DNA from: Muribaculaceae bacterium
Lineage (GTDB): Bacteria > Bacteroidota > Bacteroidia > Bacteroidales > Muribaculaceae
Assembly: GCA_022509185.1 (NCBI GenBank)
Contig: JAFLTS010000002.1
Coordinates: forward strand, 62,001 to 126,000
Direction of reading: 5' to 3'
Length of the DNA stretch: 64,000 nucleotides
Positions 26,235-35,021 of the stretch are shown in pieces. How positions within the stretch are numbered: the first letter of the stretch is position 1; every line of letters begins with the position of its first letter. The notes under the pieces were generated by a model. That model did not search any database, was not told the origin of the DNA, and saw only the letters and a program-made list of their open reading frames with translations. The position numbers were made by a program, and so were the translations under genes.

Positions 26235-26786
26235 ATGGAAAAAGAACAAGAAAAGGTAGGTCCCGGAAAATTCGTGGAATATTCCTACAAGCTTTATAAT
26301 GATGCTGATGGCAAGCTTTTGTTTGAAACTCCTAAAGATGCTCCCGACCAGATGGTGTTTGGTGTTACCCCGGGAATTGTGCCCGGTTTGATATCGGTGA
26401 TGGAAGGGCTGGGAGTAGGCGATAAGTTTGAAGTGACCCTGCCCCCTGTAGCTGCTTTCGGAGATAAAAGCGATGAACTTCTTCAAGTCCTTGACAAGGA
26501 AATCTTCATGAAAGATGGGAAGCTCGTGGAAGAATTGAAAGTAGGCGCTATATTGCCTATGATGACTGCCGATAATCAGATCGTAAATGGCACGGTAACA
26601 AAAATTGATGATTCTACAGTAACCATGGATTTCAATCATCCTTTTGCCGGTCTCACGGTCAGATATGAAGGAGAAATTGTAGAAGTAAGAGACGCCACAC
26701 CTGAAGACCTTCCTTCAGGGGGCTGCTGTGGTGGCTGTGGTAGTGGATGCAGTGAAGGCGGATGTGGTGAAGGTTGTTCCTGTTAA
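26235..26786 (+). CDS. SlyD-like FKBP-type peptidyl-prolyl isomerase
   Basis: A 183-residue cytoplasmic isomerase/chaperone of the SlyD type. The split FKBP core holds KFVEYSYKLYNDADGKLLFET, GIVPGLISVMEGLGVGDKFEVTLPP and the C-terminal strand YEGEIVEVRDAT, with the insert-in-flap domain between (about 85-125). The last 22 residues are a glycine/cysteine tail with seven Cys and no His; E. coli SlyD has a His-rich metal-binding tail instead. It may bind nickel, zinc or copper through thiols. It is convergent with the lytic transglycosylase gene, eight bases away. Confidence 0.9.
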   Translation: MEKEQEKVGPGKFVEYSYKLYNDADGKLLFETPKDAPDQMVFGVTPGIVPGLISVMEGLGVGDKFEVTLPPVAAFGDKSDELLQVLDKEIFMKDGKLVEELKVGAILPMMTADNQIVNGTVTKIDDSTVTMDFNHPFAGLTVRYEGEIVEVRDATPEDLPSGGCCGGCGSGCSEGGCGEGCSC

Positions 26787-26794
26787 ACCTTCAC

Positions 26795-28453
26795 TTAATT
26801 ACGTTTTTTCTTACTGCCCGTCTTACTCTTTGAAGTAGTTGATTTTGATGTTCCCGTCTTCTTGGCGGGAATTTTTAATTTCTGACCGGCTCGGATATTA
26901 TCGTTGGTCATTCCGTTTGCACTCTTAAGGGCAGAAATAGTGACGCCATATTTTTTTGCTATCACAGATAAAGTTTCCCCTTTTTTAATTGTATGGGAAG
27001 TAGGGGTTGAAGTGGTAGAAGTTTTCTTGGTTGAAGTTTTCTTGGCATCTGTATCTGATTGGGTAGCTTTGTTATTACCTGTGACAGCTGCCACGGTAGA
27101 CTCCATTACAGCCTGAGGTGCCCCTGTTGTAATTCTCAATTGCTGGCCAACCCTCACAGCATTTCTTCGTAAATTATTGTTCTTCTTTATATCTTCCGGT
27201 GTCACTTCATAGATTTTCGCTATTGAAGCAAGGGTTTCTCCGGCCTTTACCTTATGAATGATCGTGGTTTTTTCTCCGTCAAGTTCGACTTTATCAGATG
27301 GTTTGCTAAGAGGTTCGGCCCATATTTCAGTTTCCTCCACAGCCACAAGGGCATCCCCGGGTTCAACCTTTCCCCTCACTGCATATTTATCGGCATCATA
27401 ATTCTTTATATCCTCTTCACTCATAAGATAGGCATGTATCTGTTGAGAAGGAAGTATAAGATTACGCGGACTATCGGTTGTGCCCGGAATTATATCAGCA
27501 CGATATTGCGGATTAAGAATTCTCAGTTCTTCAACCGGAATATCGAGAACCTGAGATATCTGATCGAAATGAATACGGTCGGATACATGAATAGTATCCA
27601 TTACCAAAGGAGAAGTAGGAAGCACCGGTGAGATATTATGTTCGGGATAATAGGTCATAACATAATTCACGGCAATGAAAGCCGGCACGTATCCTCTGGT
27701 TTCTTCAGGTAAATAATTATATACCGACCAGAAATCATGGTCCTTCGGCTCTCCTCCCGCACGACGTATAACTTTGTTGAGAGTGCCCGGTCCACAATTG
27801 TAGGCAGCGATAGCCAGACTCCAGTCACCATAGGACTCATAAAGGCCCTTAAGATATGAGGCAGCCATTTCGGAAGAGAGATAGGGATCTCTTCTTTCGT
27901 CGATCAGACTGTTCACCTCCATACCAAGTCCCTTTGCTGTGCCCAACATAAATTGCCAAAGTCCGGCTGCTCCATGCTTGGATACGGCATTCGGATCCAG
28001 TGAAGATTCGATCATGGGCAGATACCGTAATTCCAGAGGCAGGCCTTGCTCCTCGAGGGCCTGTTCGAAGATGGGATTATAATACAAACCCAGACCCAAC
28101 AGGGCAGAAACCTGAGCCCTTTCTCCCTTTGTATACTTTTCTATATAACTCCTTACTATCTGATTATAAGGCATTTCTATCACATTTGGGAGAGCACCGA
28201 GACGCTCCACAATAATCTCTTCGCTCACCTCAACATCCGGTTCGGTTGCATAACGGTCATCGGTGGCCGTATAATTCTTGATAAACCAGCTTTCCTTAAG
28301 CTTTTGAATATCGGTCTCAAAGCTTTCAGGATAAACGATGGCTGAATCAGTGATACTATGTTTTAGATCAAGCACGTTTCCATTCTTATTCTGAGCTTTC
28401 AAACCTACTGATATTGTAGATAAAATTAAAAGAGCGAGTATTACTTTTTTCAT
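26795..28453 (-). CDS. Membrane-bound lytic transglycosylase with two LysM domains (MltD-like)
   Basis: A 552-residue exported enzyme that cleaves peptidoglycan glycan strands. It has a signal peptide (to about residue 20), a family 1 transglycosylase domain (about 110-290) with the catalytic Glu149 in [23 protein letters not shown] and the [13 protein letters not shown] motif, and two LysM domains (about 397-445 and 485-530, each with the GETL motif). The C-terminus is rich in Lys, Ser and Thr. The signal has no lipobox Cys. It ends the parA-parB-DUF5683 operon, a gene order common in Bacteroidetes. Confidence 0.93.
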   Translation of the reverse strand: MKKVILALLILSTISVGLKAQNKNGNVLDLKHSITDSAIVYPESFETDIQKLKESWFIKNYTATDDRYATEPDVEVSEEIIVERLGALPNVIEMPYNQIVRSYIEKYTKGERAQVSALLGLGLYYNPIFEQALEEQGLPLELRYLPMIESSLDPNAVSKHGAAGLWQFMLGTAKGLGMEVNSLIDERRDPYLSSEMAASYLKGLYESYGDWSLAIAAYNCGPGTLNKVIRRAGGEPKDHDFWSVYNYLPEETRGYVPAFIAVNYVMTYYPEHNISPVLPTSPLVMDTIHVSDRIHFDQISQVLDIPVEELRILNPQYRADIIPGTTDSPRNLILPSQQIHAYLMSEEDIKNYDADKYAVRGKVEPGDALVAVEETEIWAEPLSKPSDKVELDGEKTTIIHKVKAGETLASIAKIYEVTPEDIKKNNNLRRNAVRVGQQLRITTGAPQAVMESTVAAVTGNNKATQSDTDAKKTSTKKTSTTSTPTSHTIKKGETLSVIAKKYGVTISALKSANGMTNDNIRAGQKLKIPAKKTGTSKSTTSKSKTGSKKKRN

Positions 28454-28483
28454 GTCTGTTCTGGTTAGACCGGTATCCGGTAT

Positions 28484-29263
28484 TCAAAAATTAAAGGCCC
28501 ATTGTATCCCCACATTCAGTTTCTTTTCAGAAGGATCAACCCCAATAGCAGGGCTCCATTCAATAGAGAGGTCAGGCGATATATCAAATTTCGCCAAAGA
28601 AGCGTCAACATAAGCATCTACCATACATAGCAAGTACAAACCTACACAACATATTATGCATAGGTCGCGGTTTCGTCTATAGAAATCCCTGCGGCTTTTC
28701 ATCACATTGGTAAGCCATGTTTTATTAAGACTCTCCTCCTTAGTGTTAGGAGGGAAAAAATTCATATAAGAGTTGGTGGAGGGGTCATTGTCCATCAGGT
28801 CTCTGTAAGCCTGGGAATATTCCTGAAGTTGCCCGTTGTTCCAGTTAGTGGCATATCCGAGTCCCATAAACCCTCCCACCACTATCGGAAGTTTCCAGTA
28901 GCGTCGGTTATAAATTTGACCCAGACCGGGAAATAAAGCTGACATCCATACAGCACGCTCAGGACTCGGATTGAATTCCCTCTTGTTTTCGAGTCCGTAA
29001 GGATGATAGTCATCGGCTGTCACCACAGTTATATCACCGTCTTCTTCTTCGGCCTCCAGGGGTGTCCTCACCAGGATATCTCCTTCCAAATAAGTGGTTG
29101 TATCCTGAGGTTCACCGGCAGGTTGAGGTTCGGTATAGACTTCCGGTGTAACTGCCGGATCAGGCTCGGCAAAAACCGATGGCTCCTGAGTCTGGGCCTC
29201 AGGCAATATTATCCCGCATAACACGCACGTCAGGATTATTATATATCTTAAGGTATTTCTCAA
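28484..29263 (-). CDS. DUF5683 family membrane protein
   Basis: A 259-residue protein with an N-terminal signal or membrane helix (YIIILTCVLCGIILPEA), a Pro/Glu/Thr-rich stretch to about residue 80, then the DUF5683 core beginning AVWMSALFPGLGQIYNRRYWKLPIVVGGFMGLGYATNW and a second membrane segment (DLCIICCVGLYLLCMVDAYVDA). The function of DUF5683 is unknown. It sits between parB (three-base gap) and the lytic transglycosylase gene, which suggests a role in envelope or division events tied to chromosome segregation. Confidence 0.85.
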   Translation of the reverse strand: MRNTLRYIIILTCVLCGIILPEAQTQEPSVFAEPDPAVTPEVYTEPQPAGEPQDTTTYLEGDILVRTPLEAEEEDGDITVVTADDYHPYGLENKREFNPSPERAVWMSALFPGLGQIYNRRYWKLPIVVGGFMGLGYATNWNNGQLQEYSQAYRDLMDNDPSTNSYMNFFPPNTKEESLNKTWLTNVMKSRRDFYRRNRDLCIICCVGLYLLCMVDAYVDASLAKFDISPDLSIEWSPAIGVDPSEKKLNVGIQWAFNF

Positions 29264-29266
29264 TTT

Positions 29267-30130
29267 TTATCTTTCTCCTGCTTTATCAAGCATTGAAACA
29301 AGATTATTCAATTCTTCCGGATTGTTGTATTTAAGGGTAATTGTACCCTTTCCGTCAGATGTTCCTTTTATTCTTACTCCTATTCCGAGACTTTGTGTCA
29401 GTTTTTGTTGAATATTGCTGAAATCAGTTTTAGCCTTTTCAGAAATTTCTATTTTTTCCTCTCCACATTTTTTTGCAAGTTCTTCCACTTTTCTCACAGA
29501 GAGACCATCTTTAAGAATAAGGTTGTAAATCTTAAGCTGTTGTTTAGGATTTTCCACACTTAAGAGTGCCCTTGCATGACCCATATCAAGTTTATGATCC
29601 CGAAGTCCCAGTTGAATTTCAGCCGGCAGCTTAAGAAGCCTGAGATGATTGGCTATTGTGGCACGTTTCTTTCCTAATCTTTCAGAAAGACGTTCTTGAG
29701 TCAGATTATATGTGTCAATAAGGTTTCTGAATGCCAAAGCAACTTCAATGGCGTTTAAATCCTCACGTTGGATATTTTCAATGAGAGCCATCTCTGTAAC
29801 CTCGGAATCGGAAGCCTTGCGTACATATGCCGGCACTGAAGTCAGACCGGCTTTTGTAGCTGCCCTCCATCGTCTTTCTCCTGCGATGATCTGATATGTG
29901 CCGTCACCCAAATCTCTAACCGACAAAGGCTGCACCACTCCCAATTCCTTAATAGATGAAGCAAGCTCCTCCAGAGTTTCTTCATCAAAACTTCTTCGGG
30001 GTTGATTGGGATTTGGCTTAATATCTTCGATTTTTATCTCATTTATAGCTGAAGAGCCCCCTGTCTGAATATCGGCTACCGATATCAGAGAGTCGAGACC
30101 TCTTCCCAAAGCGTTTCTTTTCAATGCCAT
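29267..30130 (-). CDS. parB: Chromosome partitioning protein ParB
   Basis: A 287-residue CTP-dependent DNA clamp protein. The start MALKRNALGRGLDSLI is typical. The CTP-binding N-terminal domain has IKPNPNQPRRSFDEETLEELASSI and IAGERRWRAA; the ENIQREDLN motif and the helix-turn-helix LTQERLSERLGKKRATIANHLRLL follow (about 135-165). The C-terminus is a basic dimerisation region. It acts with ParA in origin segregation by loading at parS sites; no convincing parS was found in this window. It starts five bases after parA. Confidence 0.95.
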   Translation of the reverse strand: MALKRNALGRGLDSLISVADIQTGGSSAINEIKIEDIKPNPNQPRRSFDEETLEELASSIKELGVVQPLSVRDLGDGTYQIIAGERRWRAATKAGLTSVPAYVRKASDSEVTEMALIENIQREDLNAIEVALAFRNLIDTYNLTQERLSERLGKKRATIANHLRLLKLPAEIQLGLRDHKLDMGHARALLSVENPKQQLKIYNLILKDGLSVRKVEELAKKCGEEKIEISEKAKTDFSNIQQKLTQSLGIGVRIKGTSDGKGTITLKYNNPEELNNLVSMLDKAGER

Positions 30131-30135
30131 ATTTT

Positions 30136-30909
30136 TTACCTTCCTTTGCGGTTTTTGGTAATCAATTCTCGGCTAAGCTGACTATATGCTATTGCTCCGC
30201 GGCTCTCTGCATCGTAAAGTATCACCGGAAGCCCATGGCTCGGAGATTCTGAAAGTTTTATATTCCTGGGAATCACAGTGGTGAAAACCATATCGCCGAA
30301 ATGACAGCGCAATTCTTCAAAAATCTGATTGGCGAGTCTAAGTCGAGCATCATACATGGTGAGCAGAAAACCCTCAATCTCCAATGTAGGACTCAATCTG
30401 CTCTTTATTATCCTTATGGTATTTAACAATTGTGAGATTCCCTCTAACGCAAAATATTCAGCCTGCACAGGTATTATCACGGAATCCGAAGCCGTAAGGG
30501 CATTAACTGTGATCAACCCTAAAGACGGGCTGCAGTCTATGAGTATATAATCATAAGAATCCTTAAGTGGACGCAACACCCTTGAAAGCACTCTCTCCCG
30601 GTCTTTTTGCTGCATCAGTTCTACTTCGGCTCCTACAAGATCTATCCTTGATCCCAGCACCTCGAGCCCATCTATACAGCTTTTCCTTATACCGGCTTTA
30701 GGATCGGCACCATCCACGATACATTCATAAACAGATATTTCCGCTTCTTCCGGATTTAAACCTAAACCGGATGTGGCGTTTGCTTGAGGATCGGCATCCA
30801 CAAGCAAAACCTTTTTGCCATCGGCTGCCAGGCAGGCCCCAAGATTAAAGGCTGTGGTGGTTTTCCCCACTCCTCCCTTCTGATTGGCTATTGATATGAT
30901 CTTACCCAT
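30136..30909 (-). CDS. parA: Chromosome partitioning ATPase ParA
   Basis: A 257-residue Walker-type ATPase (Soj/ParA). The deviant Walker A is KGGVGKTTTAFNLG at the N-terminus, with VDADPQANATSGLG and the Walker B-like YILIDCSPSLGLITVNAL. It has no N-terminal DNA-binding extension, which is the chromosomal type. The ATG at 30909 (MGKIISIANQKGGVGKT) is chosen over an upstream TTG at 30960 that would add an unrelated 17 residues. A weak promoter box (CAAAGTAA, 30965-30972) lies before it. It is the first gene of the partition operon. Confidence 0.95.
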   Translation of the reverse strand: MGKIISIANQKGGVGKTTTAFNLGACLAADGKKVLLVDADPQANATSGLGLNPEEAEISVYECIVDGADPKAGIRKSCIDGLEVLGSRIDLVGAEVELMQQKDRERVLSRVLRPLKDSYDYILIDCSPSLGLITVNALTASDSVIIPVQAEYFALEGISQLLNTIRIIKSRLSPTLEIEGFLLTMYDARLRLANQIFEELRCHFGDMVFTTVIPRNIKLSESPSHGLPVILYDAESRGAIAYSQLSRELITKNRKGR

Positions 30910-31007
30910 TTCCTTCTTGTCAAATATATCGCTATGGTTAGGGCAATATATTAGTTTCAATTTGCAAAGTAATAACTTTTATTCCTAAATTCAGCTTTTG
31001 CCTTCCT

Positions 31008-32405
31008 TTATGATTCTATATTTAACACTATTTTATCTTTGTAACCTCTTTCCAACTTCCTTAAAGTTTTTCTGAAAGTCAGCACAAGAAGAACAGCTGC
31101 ACAAGACAATGCTACTGAAAAACTATAATAAACACCCACGGTTTCCATTCCGAAAGCTTTTGCGAATAGCAACAACACAGGAATTCCCACCAATACATAG
31201 CTGACTATAGAAATCCAAAGCAAAGGTTTCACTTCCGAAGTGCCACGCAGGGCATTAACATAAGTGAGCTGAGTGCCATCGCAGTATTGATATAAAACTA
31301 AAGGTATTATCATCAACATGCTGTAAGCGACTACATCTTCTTCGGGAGTAAAATAATATACCATCTCATCGGTGAAGAAAAGGAACACTATAGAGGCTGC
31401 TGTGGCCAGTATCAAAATCATGTGCAAACCTACACGGGTGACATTTCTTACAGAAACAAAATCATTGCGACCCGTATAATTTGCAACTTTTATCGATGTG
31501 GCCCATCCGAAACTCATATATATCATGAAGCCTAACTGTCCGATAGTATTCATGACCTGATATGCTGCAAGCTCCACTTTGCCAAACCATCCGCTTACTA
31601 CGGCACCTGCCGTCCAAAGACCACATTCCACACCGCTTTGCACCATAAGAGGATAGCTTGTTTTCCACACTTTTACCTTTCTTTGAAAACCTGATCCTCC
31701 TTTCAAAACATATCTCCAATAAATTCTGTAACGTGAAGTCAAACCATAAACAAAGATAATGGCTATTGCTGAAACTGTACGGGCACAAAGCGTGCTCCAT
31801 CCCGCTCCCGACAATCCTAATTCCGGGAAACCCCAATTACCGAATATCAATGCATAGTTGCCTATTATATTCAATATGTCAGCCCCTAAGATAATCCACA
31901 TGGGAGTGGAGGTATCCGTGAGACCGTTACATGCCTGTTGCATACAATTGAATATTGCCATGGGTAAAAGTGAGGGCAGTATTATAAGATAATAATCCTT
32001 GGCAATAGGCAATATTTCCGGGTCTTGACCAAAATAATCGAGAAGGAAATAAAGAATTCCCATTGCTATAATGAAAATGGCCGACATGCCAAGATTCACT
32101 AATAGAGAAGCCCTTAACATTAACCCGCCTTCTTCATGATCACCCTTACCGTAAAGGGCACCTATTATGGGAGTGACACCACCGGCAAATCCCAGCAACA
32201 TCACCACAGCTATAAGGAACAGACTGTTGACAAAGGCAGATGCTGCCAATTCGTTGAGGCCGTAGGCTCCAACCATCATAGTATCGGCAAAACTCACTAT
32301 TATTATTCCTACCTGAGTAACAAGAACAGGAACCCCTAATTTCAGTAAATCCCTGAGTATCTGAAAGTATCCTCCTGAAGTAGCCTTATCGGCTGTATAG
32401 TCCAT
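31008..32405 (-). CDS. MATE family multidrug/metabolite exporter
   Basis: A 465-residue protein with about 12 membrane segments in two repeats. Typical MATE signatures are ADTMMVGAYGLNELAASAF and TPIIGALYGKGDHEEG in the first half and GFMIYMSFGWATSIKVANYTG in the second. It would export drugs or metabolites in exchange for Na+ or H+. A TAATTTTG box at 32428-32435 (minus) is the likely -7 element, leaving a leader of about 20 bases. It is divergent from the TolC gene and lies before parA on the same strand. Confidence 0.9.
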   Translation of the reverse strand: MDYTADKATSGGYFQILRDLLKLGVPVLVTQVGIIIVSFADTMMVGAYGLNELAASAFVNSLFLIAVVMLLGFAGGVTPIIGALYGKGDHEEGGLMLRASLLVNLGMSAIFIIAMGILYFLLDYFGQDPEILPIAKDYYLIILPSLLPMAIFNCMQQACNGLTDTSTPMWIILGADILNIIGNYALIFGNWGFPELGLSGAGWSTLCARTVSAIAIIFVYGLTSRYRIYWRYVLKGGSGFQRKVKVWKTSYPLMVQSGVECGLWTAGAVVSGWFGKVELAAYQVMNTIGQLGFMIYMSFGWATSIKVANYTGRNDFVSVRNVTRVGLHMILILATAASIVFLFFTDEMVYYFTPEEDVVAYSMLMIIPLVLYQYCDGTQLTYVNALRGTSEVKPLLWISIVSYVLVGIPVLLLFAKAFGMETVGVYYSFSVALSCAAVLLVLTFRKTLRKLERGYKDKIVLNIES

Positions 32406-32427
32406 CTTTTTATTTTTACCCGCAATG

Positions 32428-32435
32428 CAAAATTA
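32428..32435 (-). promoter_or_regulatory. -7 box of the MATE gene at 31008
   Basis: TAATTTTG on the minus strand fits TAnnTTTG. No clear TTTG element is found at the expected distance. It faces away from the TolC promoter 14 bases further on. Confidence 0.5.
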
Positions 32436-32448
32436 CTGATTTTATCCT

Positions 32449-32456
32449 TATTTTTG
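32449..32456 (+). promoter_or_regulatory. -7 box of the TolC-HlyD-permease operon
   Basis: TATTTTTG fits TAnnTTTG and puts the start of transcription near 32461, so translation must begin at the ATG at 32478. The -33 element is not clear. Confidence 0.5.
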
Positions 32457-32477
32457 CATTGTTATACATCCTCCGAT

Positions 32478-33908
32478 ATGAAACGCAGTTTCGCTATTAT
32501 ATTGAGTATTTGGGCCGTTTTCCATATGGCCGCAAATGTCACTTTGGATTCATGCCGTAATATGGCGTTGAAAAACAATAAACTGATACGGATGGCGCAG
32601 GAAAATCTTAAGGGTGCTTCCACACTGAAAGATGCTGCGCGGACCGCTTACCTTCCCGGAATAGATTTCACCGGTTCTTACCTTTACAACCAGAGAATTA
32701 TTAGTCTTCTCGGGGAAGATGCCAAACTTCCCACTATGAGTTTTGATCCAACCACAATGTCATATCAGTATAATCTGGTTAAAGGATCTGACGGTAAGCC
32801 GGTCTTGAATCCCGAAACAGGCAGTTACATTCCTTCGGAAGTGGCTGTGATTCCTAAAGAAGCCATGTCGTTTGATGTGCATAATGTGTTTGCAGGTGCT
32901 TTCACACTTACACAACCCATATATATGGGAGGCCAGATACGGGCTTTAAATCAGATTGCGGGATTTGGCGAAAAAATAGCCGCAGCTATGAACAATAATG
33001 TGGCTCAGGAAATAATTTATTCAGTGGATGAGGCATATTGGACCGTGGTTTCCCTTAAAGAGAAAAAGATTCTTGCCGAAAGCTTCGTTGCTCTCACTGA
33101 TACTTTCAGAAACAACGTAAAATATATGCTGGAAGAAGGTGTAGCCACAAAAAGCGATCTTCTTTCCGTAGAAGTCAGGGCTAATGAGGCTGAAATAGCC
33201 TTAGTTAAAGTTGGTAACGGTCTCACTTTATCCAGGATGGCTCTGGCTCAGATTTGCGGATTATCACCCGACACTCAGCTGACACTTCATGACGAAGAGC
33301 AGCAAACACCGGATATGAGACCTGCTCCCGCATATATCAACATAGATGAAGTTTATGGGAAACGGCAGGACCTGGAAATAGTGAGACAGACTGTCAATCT
33401 ACTGAAAGCCCGGGAAAATCTAAGTCTTAGTGAATTGTTGCCTAAAATAGCTCTTGTAGGAGCATATTCATTTTCTAATCCAAACGTGAATGACGGATTT
33501 AGAAAACGTTTTGGCGGAGGTTTCAGTGTGGGCGCAATGCTACAGATTCCCATCTGGCATTGGGGTGGTGATTACAAAAGATTTAAAGCAGCCAAATCCA
33601 CCACTACAGCCCAACGTCTGCTTCTGGAAGATCTTGAAGAAAAAGTGCGGTTGCAGGTAAGCCAGGCAAAATTCAGCCTGGATGAAGCTGAGAAAACCTA
33701 TAACATGGCTTCACTCAATCTTAAGAAAGCTGAAGAAAATCTCCGGCAGGCACAGTTAGGATTTAAGGAAGGAGTGGTTACAACCAGTGATGTACTTGCG
33801 GCCCAGACAGCCTGGCTGGGTGCAAATTCTGAAAAAATTGATGCTGAAATAGGTGTGCGCCTTGCCCATACCTATCTTTCAAAGGTTTTAGGCTCTCTTC
33901 CATATTGA
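32478..33908 (+). CDS. TolC family outer membrane efflux protein
   Basis: A 476-residue outer-membrane channel. The signal peptide is MKRSFAIILSIWAVFHMAA. The body shows the doubled outer-membrane factor repeats: long helices (LKDAARTAYLPGIDFTGSY; VRLQVSQAKFSLDEAEKTYNMASLNLKKAEENLRQAQLGFKEG) and short strands (VGAYSFSN; VGAMLQIPIWHWGG). No lipobox is present. It would form the trunk through the outer membrane for the adaptor and permeases encoded next. The ATG at 32478 is chosen because the promoter box covers the earlier in-frame TTG. Confidence 0.93.
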   Translation: MKRSFAIILSIWAVFHMAANVTLDSCRNMALKNNKLIRMAQENLKGASTLKDAARTAYLPGIDFTGSYLYNQRIISLLGEDAKLPTMSFDPTTMSYQYNLVKGSDGKPVLNPETGSYIPSEVAVIPKEAMSFDVHNVFAGAFTLTQPIYMGGQIRALNQIAGFGEKIAAAMNNNVAQEIIYSVDEAYWTVVSLKEKKILAESFVALTDTFRNNVKYMLEEGVATKSDLLSVEVRANEAEIALVKVGNGLTLSRMALAQICGLSPDTQLTLHDEEQQTPDMRPAPAYINIDEVYGKRQDLEIVRQTVNLLKARENLSLSELLPKIALVGAYSFSNPNVNDGFRKRFGGGFSVGAMLQIPIWHWGGDYKRFKAAKSTTTAQRLLLEDLEEKVRLQVSQAKFSLDEAEKTYNMASLNLKKAEENLRQAQLGFKEGVVTTSDVLAAQTAWLGANSEKIDAEIGVRLAHTYLSKVLGSLPY

Positions 33909-33914
33909 AATTTT

Positions 33915-33947
33915 AGCTTAGAATTTAGAGTTTAAAGCTTAGAATTT
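33915..33947 (+). repeat. 12-base direct repeat between TolC and adaptor genes
   Basis: AGCTTAGAATTT occurs at 33915-33926 and 33936-33947, 21 bases apart, in an AT-rich 99-base gap. The end of the gap repeats AACCA several times before the ATG, an A-rich leader often seen in Bacteroidetes. Confidence 0.45.
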
Positions 33948-34007
33948 TTAGTTTTAACCATAATATAAAACCGTTAATCATATTCCACTAACCATAAACC
34001 ACAAACC

Positions 34008-35021
34008 ATGTCTACACAAACTTCTGAAGAAGCGGTTTCGGCAAAAGATCGTATGCTTATACTCACCATTGTGGTAGTGATTTTAATTTTAGCCGGATTG
34101 GCTATTCTCGGCTTCTTAGTGATAAAGCAAGGACCTGATACGGTTCAAGGACAAGCTGATGCCACAGAAATACGAATATCAGGTAAACTACCCGGACGTA
34201 TAGAAGAGATTTTCGTCGAAGAGGGAGATAAGGTAAGGAAAGGAGACACATTAGTGCATATCAGGTCTTCTTTGGTAGAGGCAAGACTCGGACAGGCCGA
34301 GGCTATGGAAACAGCCGCTCAAGCAGCCAATGCTAAGGTAGATGCAGGCACCCGTTCCCAGATAGTAAAAGCGGCCTATGAACTTTGGCAACAGGCTTTA
34401 GCTGCTGAGGGAATCGCCAAAAAGACCTATGACAGAATGGAAAATCTTTACGAAAAAGGAGTGGTTAGTGAGCAGAAAAGAGATGAAGCAAAAGCAGCCT
34501 ACGAAGCCACCAGTGCCGGCGTTGCAGCGGCAGAAAGTAATTATTCTTTGGCCAAAGCCGGGGCTCAACGTGAAGATAAGGAAGCGGCTCTTGCTATGGT
34601 TAATGTAGCTAAAGGAGGAGTGAATGAAGTAACAGCTCTCCTTGAAGATCAATATCTTACTGCTCCTTACGATGGAGAAATCACGGAAATTTACCCAAAT
34701 GTGTCAGAACTTGTGGCCACCGGAGCTCCAATCATGTCATTGCAGAAAAACGATCACTGGGTGGTTTTTAACGTAAGGGAAACATTGCTCAAAGATATTT
34801 CAACCGGCACCTTAATTAAGATCCGCATTCCGGCTTTAGATATGACCACAGACGCCAAGGTATTTTATATTAAAGACCTGGGGACCTACGCCAATTGGCA
34901 GGCCACAAAAGCCACTGGAGATTATGATGCCCGCACCTTCCAGGTAAAAGCCCGGCCTCTTTCCAGAATTGATAACTTACGTCCGGGAATGTCGGTGATT
35001 CTTGAGGATCACAAGAAATGA
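34008..35021 (+). CDS. HlyD/EmrA-type membrane fusion protein
   Basis: A 337-residue adaptor with one N-terminal membrane helix (about 17-41, ILTIVVVILILAGLAILGFLVI). A biotinyl-lipoyl half (GKLPGRIEEIFVEEGDKVRKGDTLVHI), a long coiled-coil hairpin (about 95-190, rich in Ala, Glu and Lys), the second lipoyl half (LTAPYDGEITEIYP) and a beta-barrel domain follow. It bridges inner-membrane permeases to the TolC-like channel encoded just upstream. Its stop overlaps the first permease start by four bases. Confidence 0.92.
   Translation: MSTQTSEEAVSAKDRMLILTIVVVILILAGLAILGFLVIKQGPDTVQGQADATEIRISGKLPGRIEEIFVEEGDKVRKGDTLVHIRSSLVEARLGQAEAMETAAQAANAKVDAGTRSQIVKAAYELWQQALAAEGIAKKTYDRMENLYEKGVVSEQKRDEAKAAYEATSAGVAAAESNYSLAKAGAQREDKEAALAMVNVAKGGVNEVTALLEDQYLTAPYDGEITEIYPNVSELVATGAPIMSLQKNDHWVVFNVRETLLKDISTGTLIKIRIPALDMTTDAKVFYIKDLGTYANWQATKATGDYDARTFQVKARPLSRIDNLRPGMSVILEDHKK

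Noticed and set aside
28000..28345. Plus-strand frames over the lytic transglycosylase gene
   Set aside because: They are antisense to a clearly conserved gene and have no support of their own.
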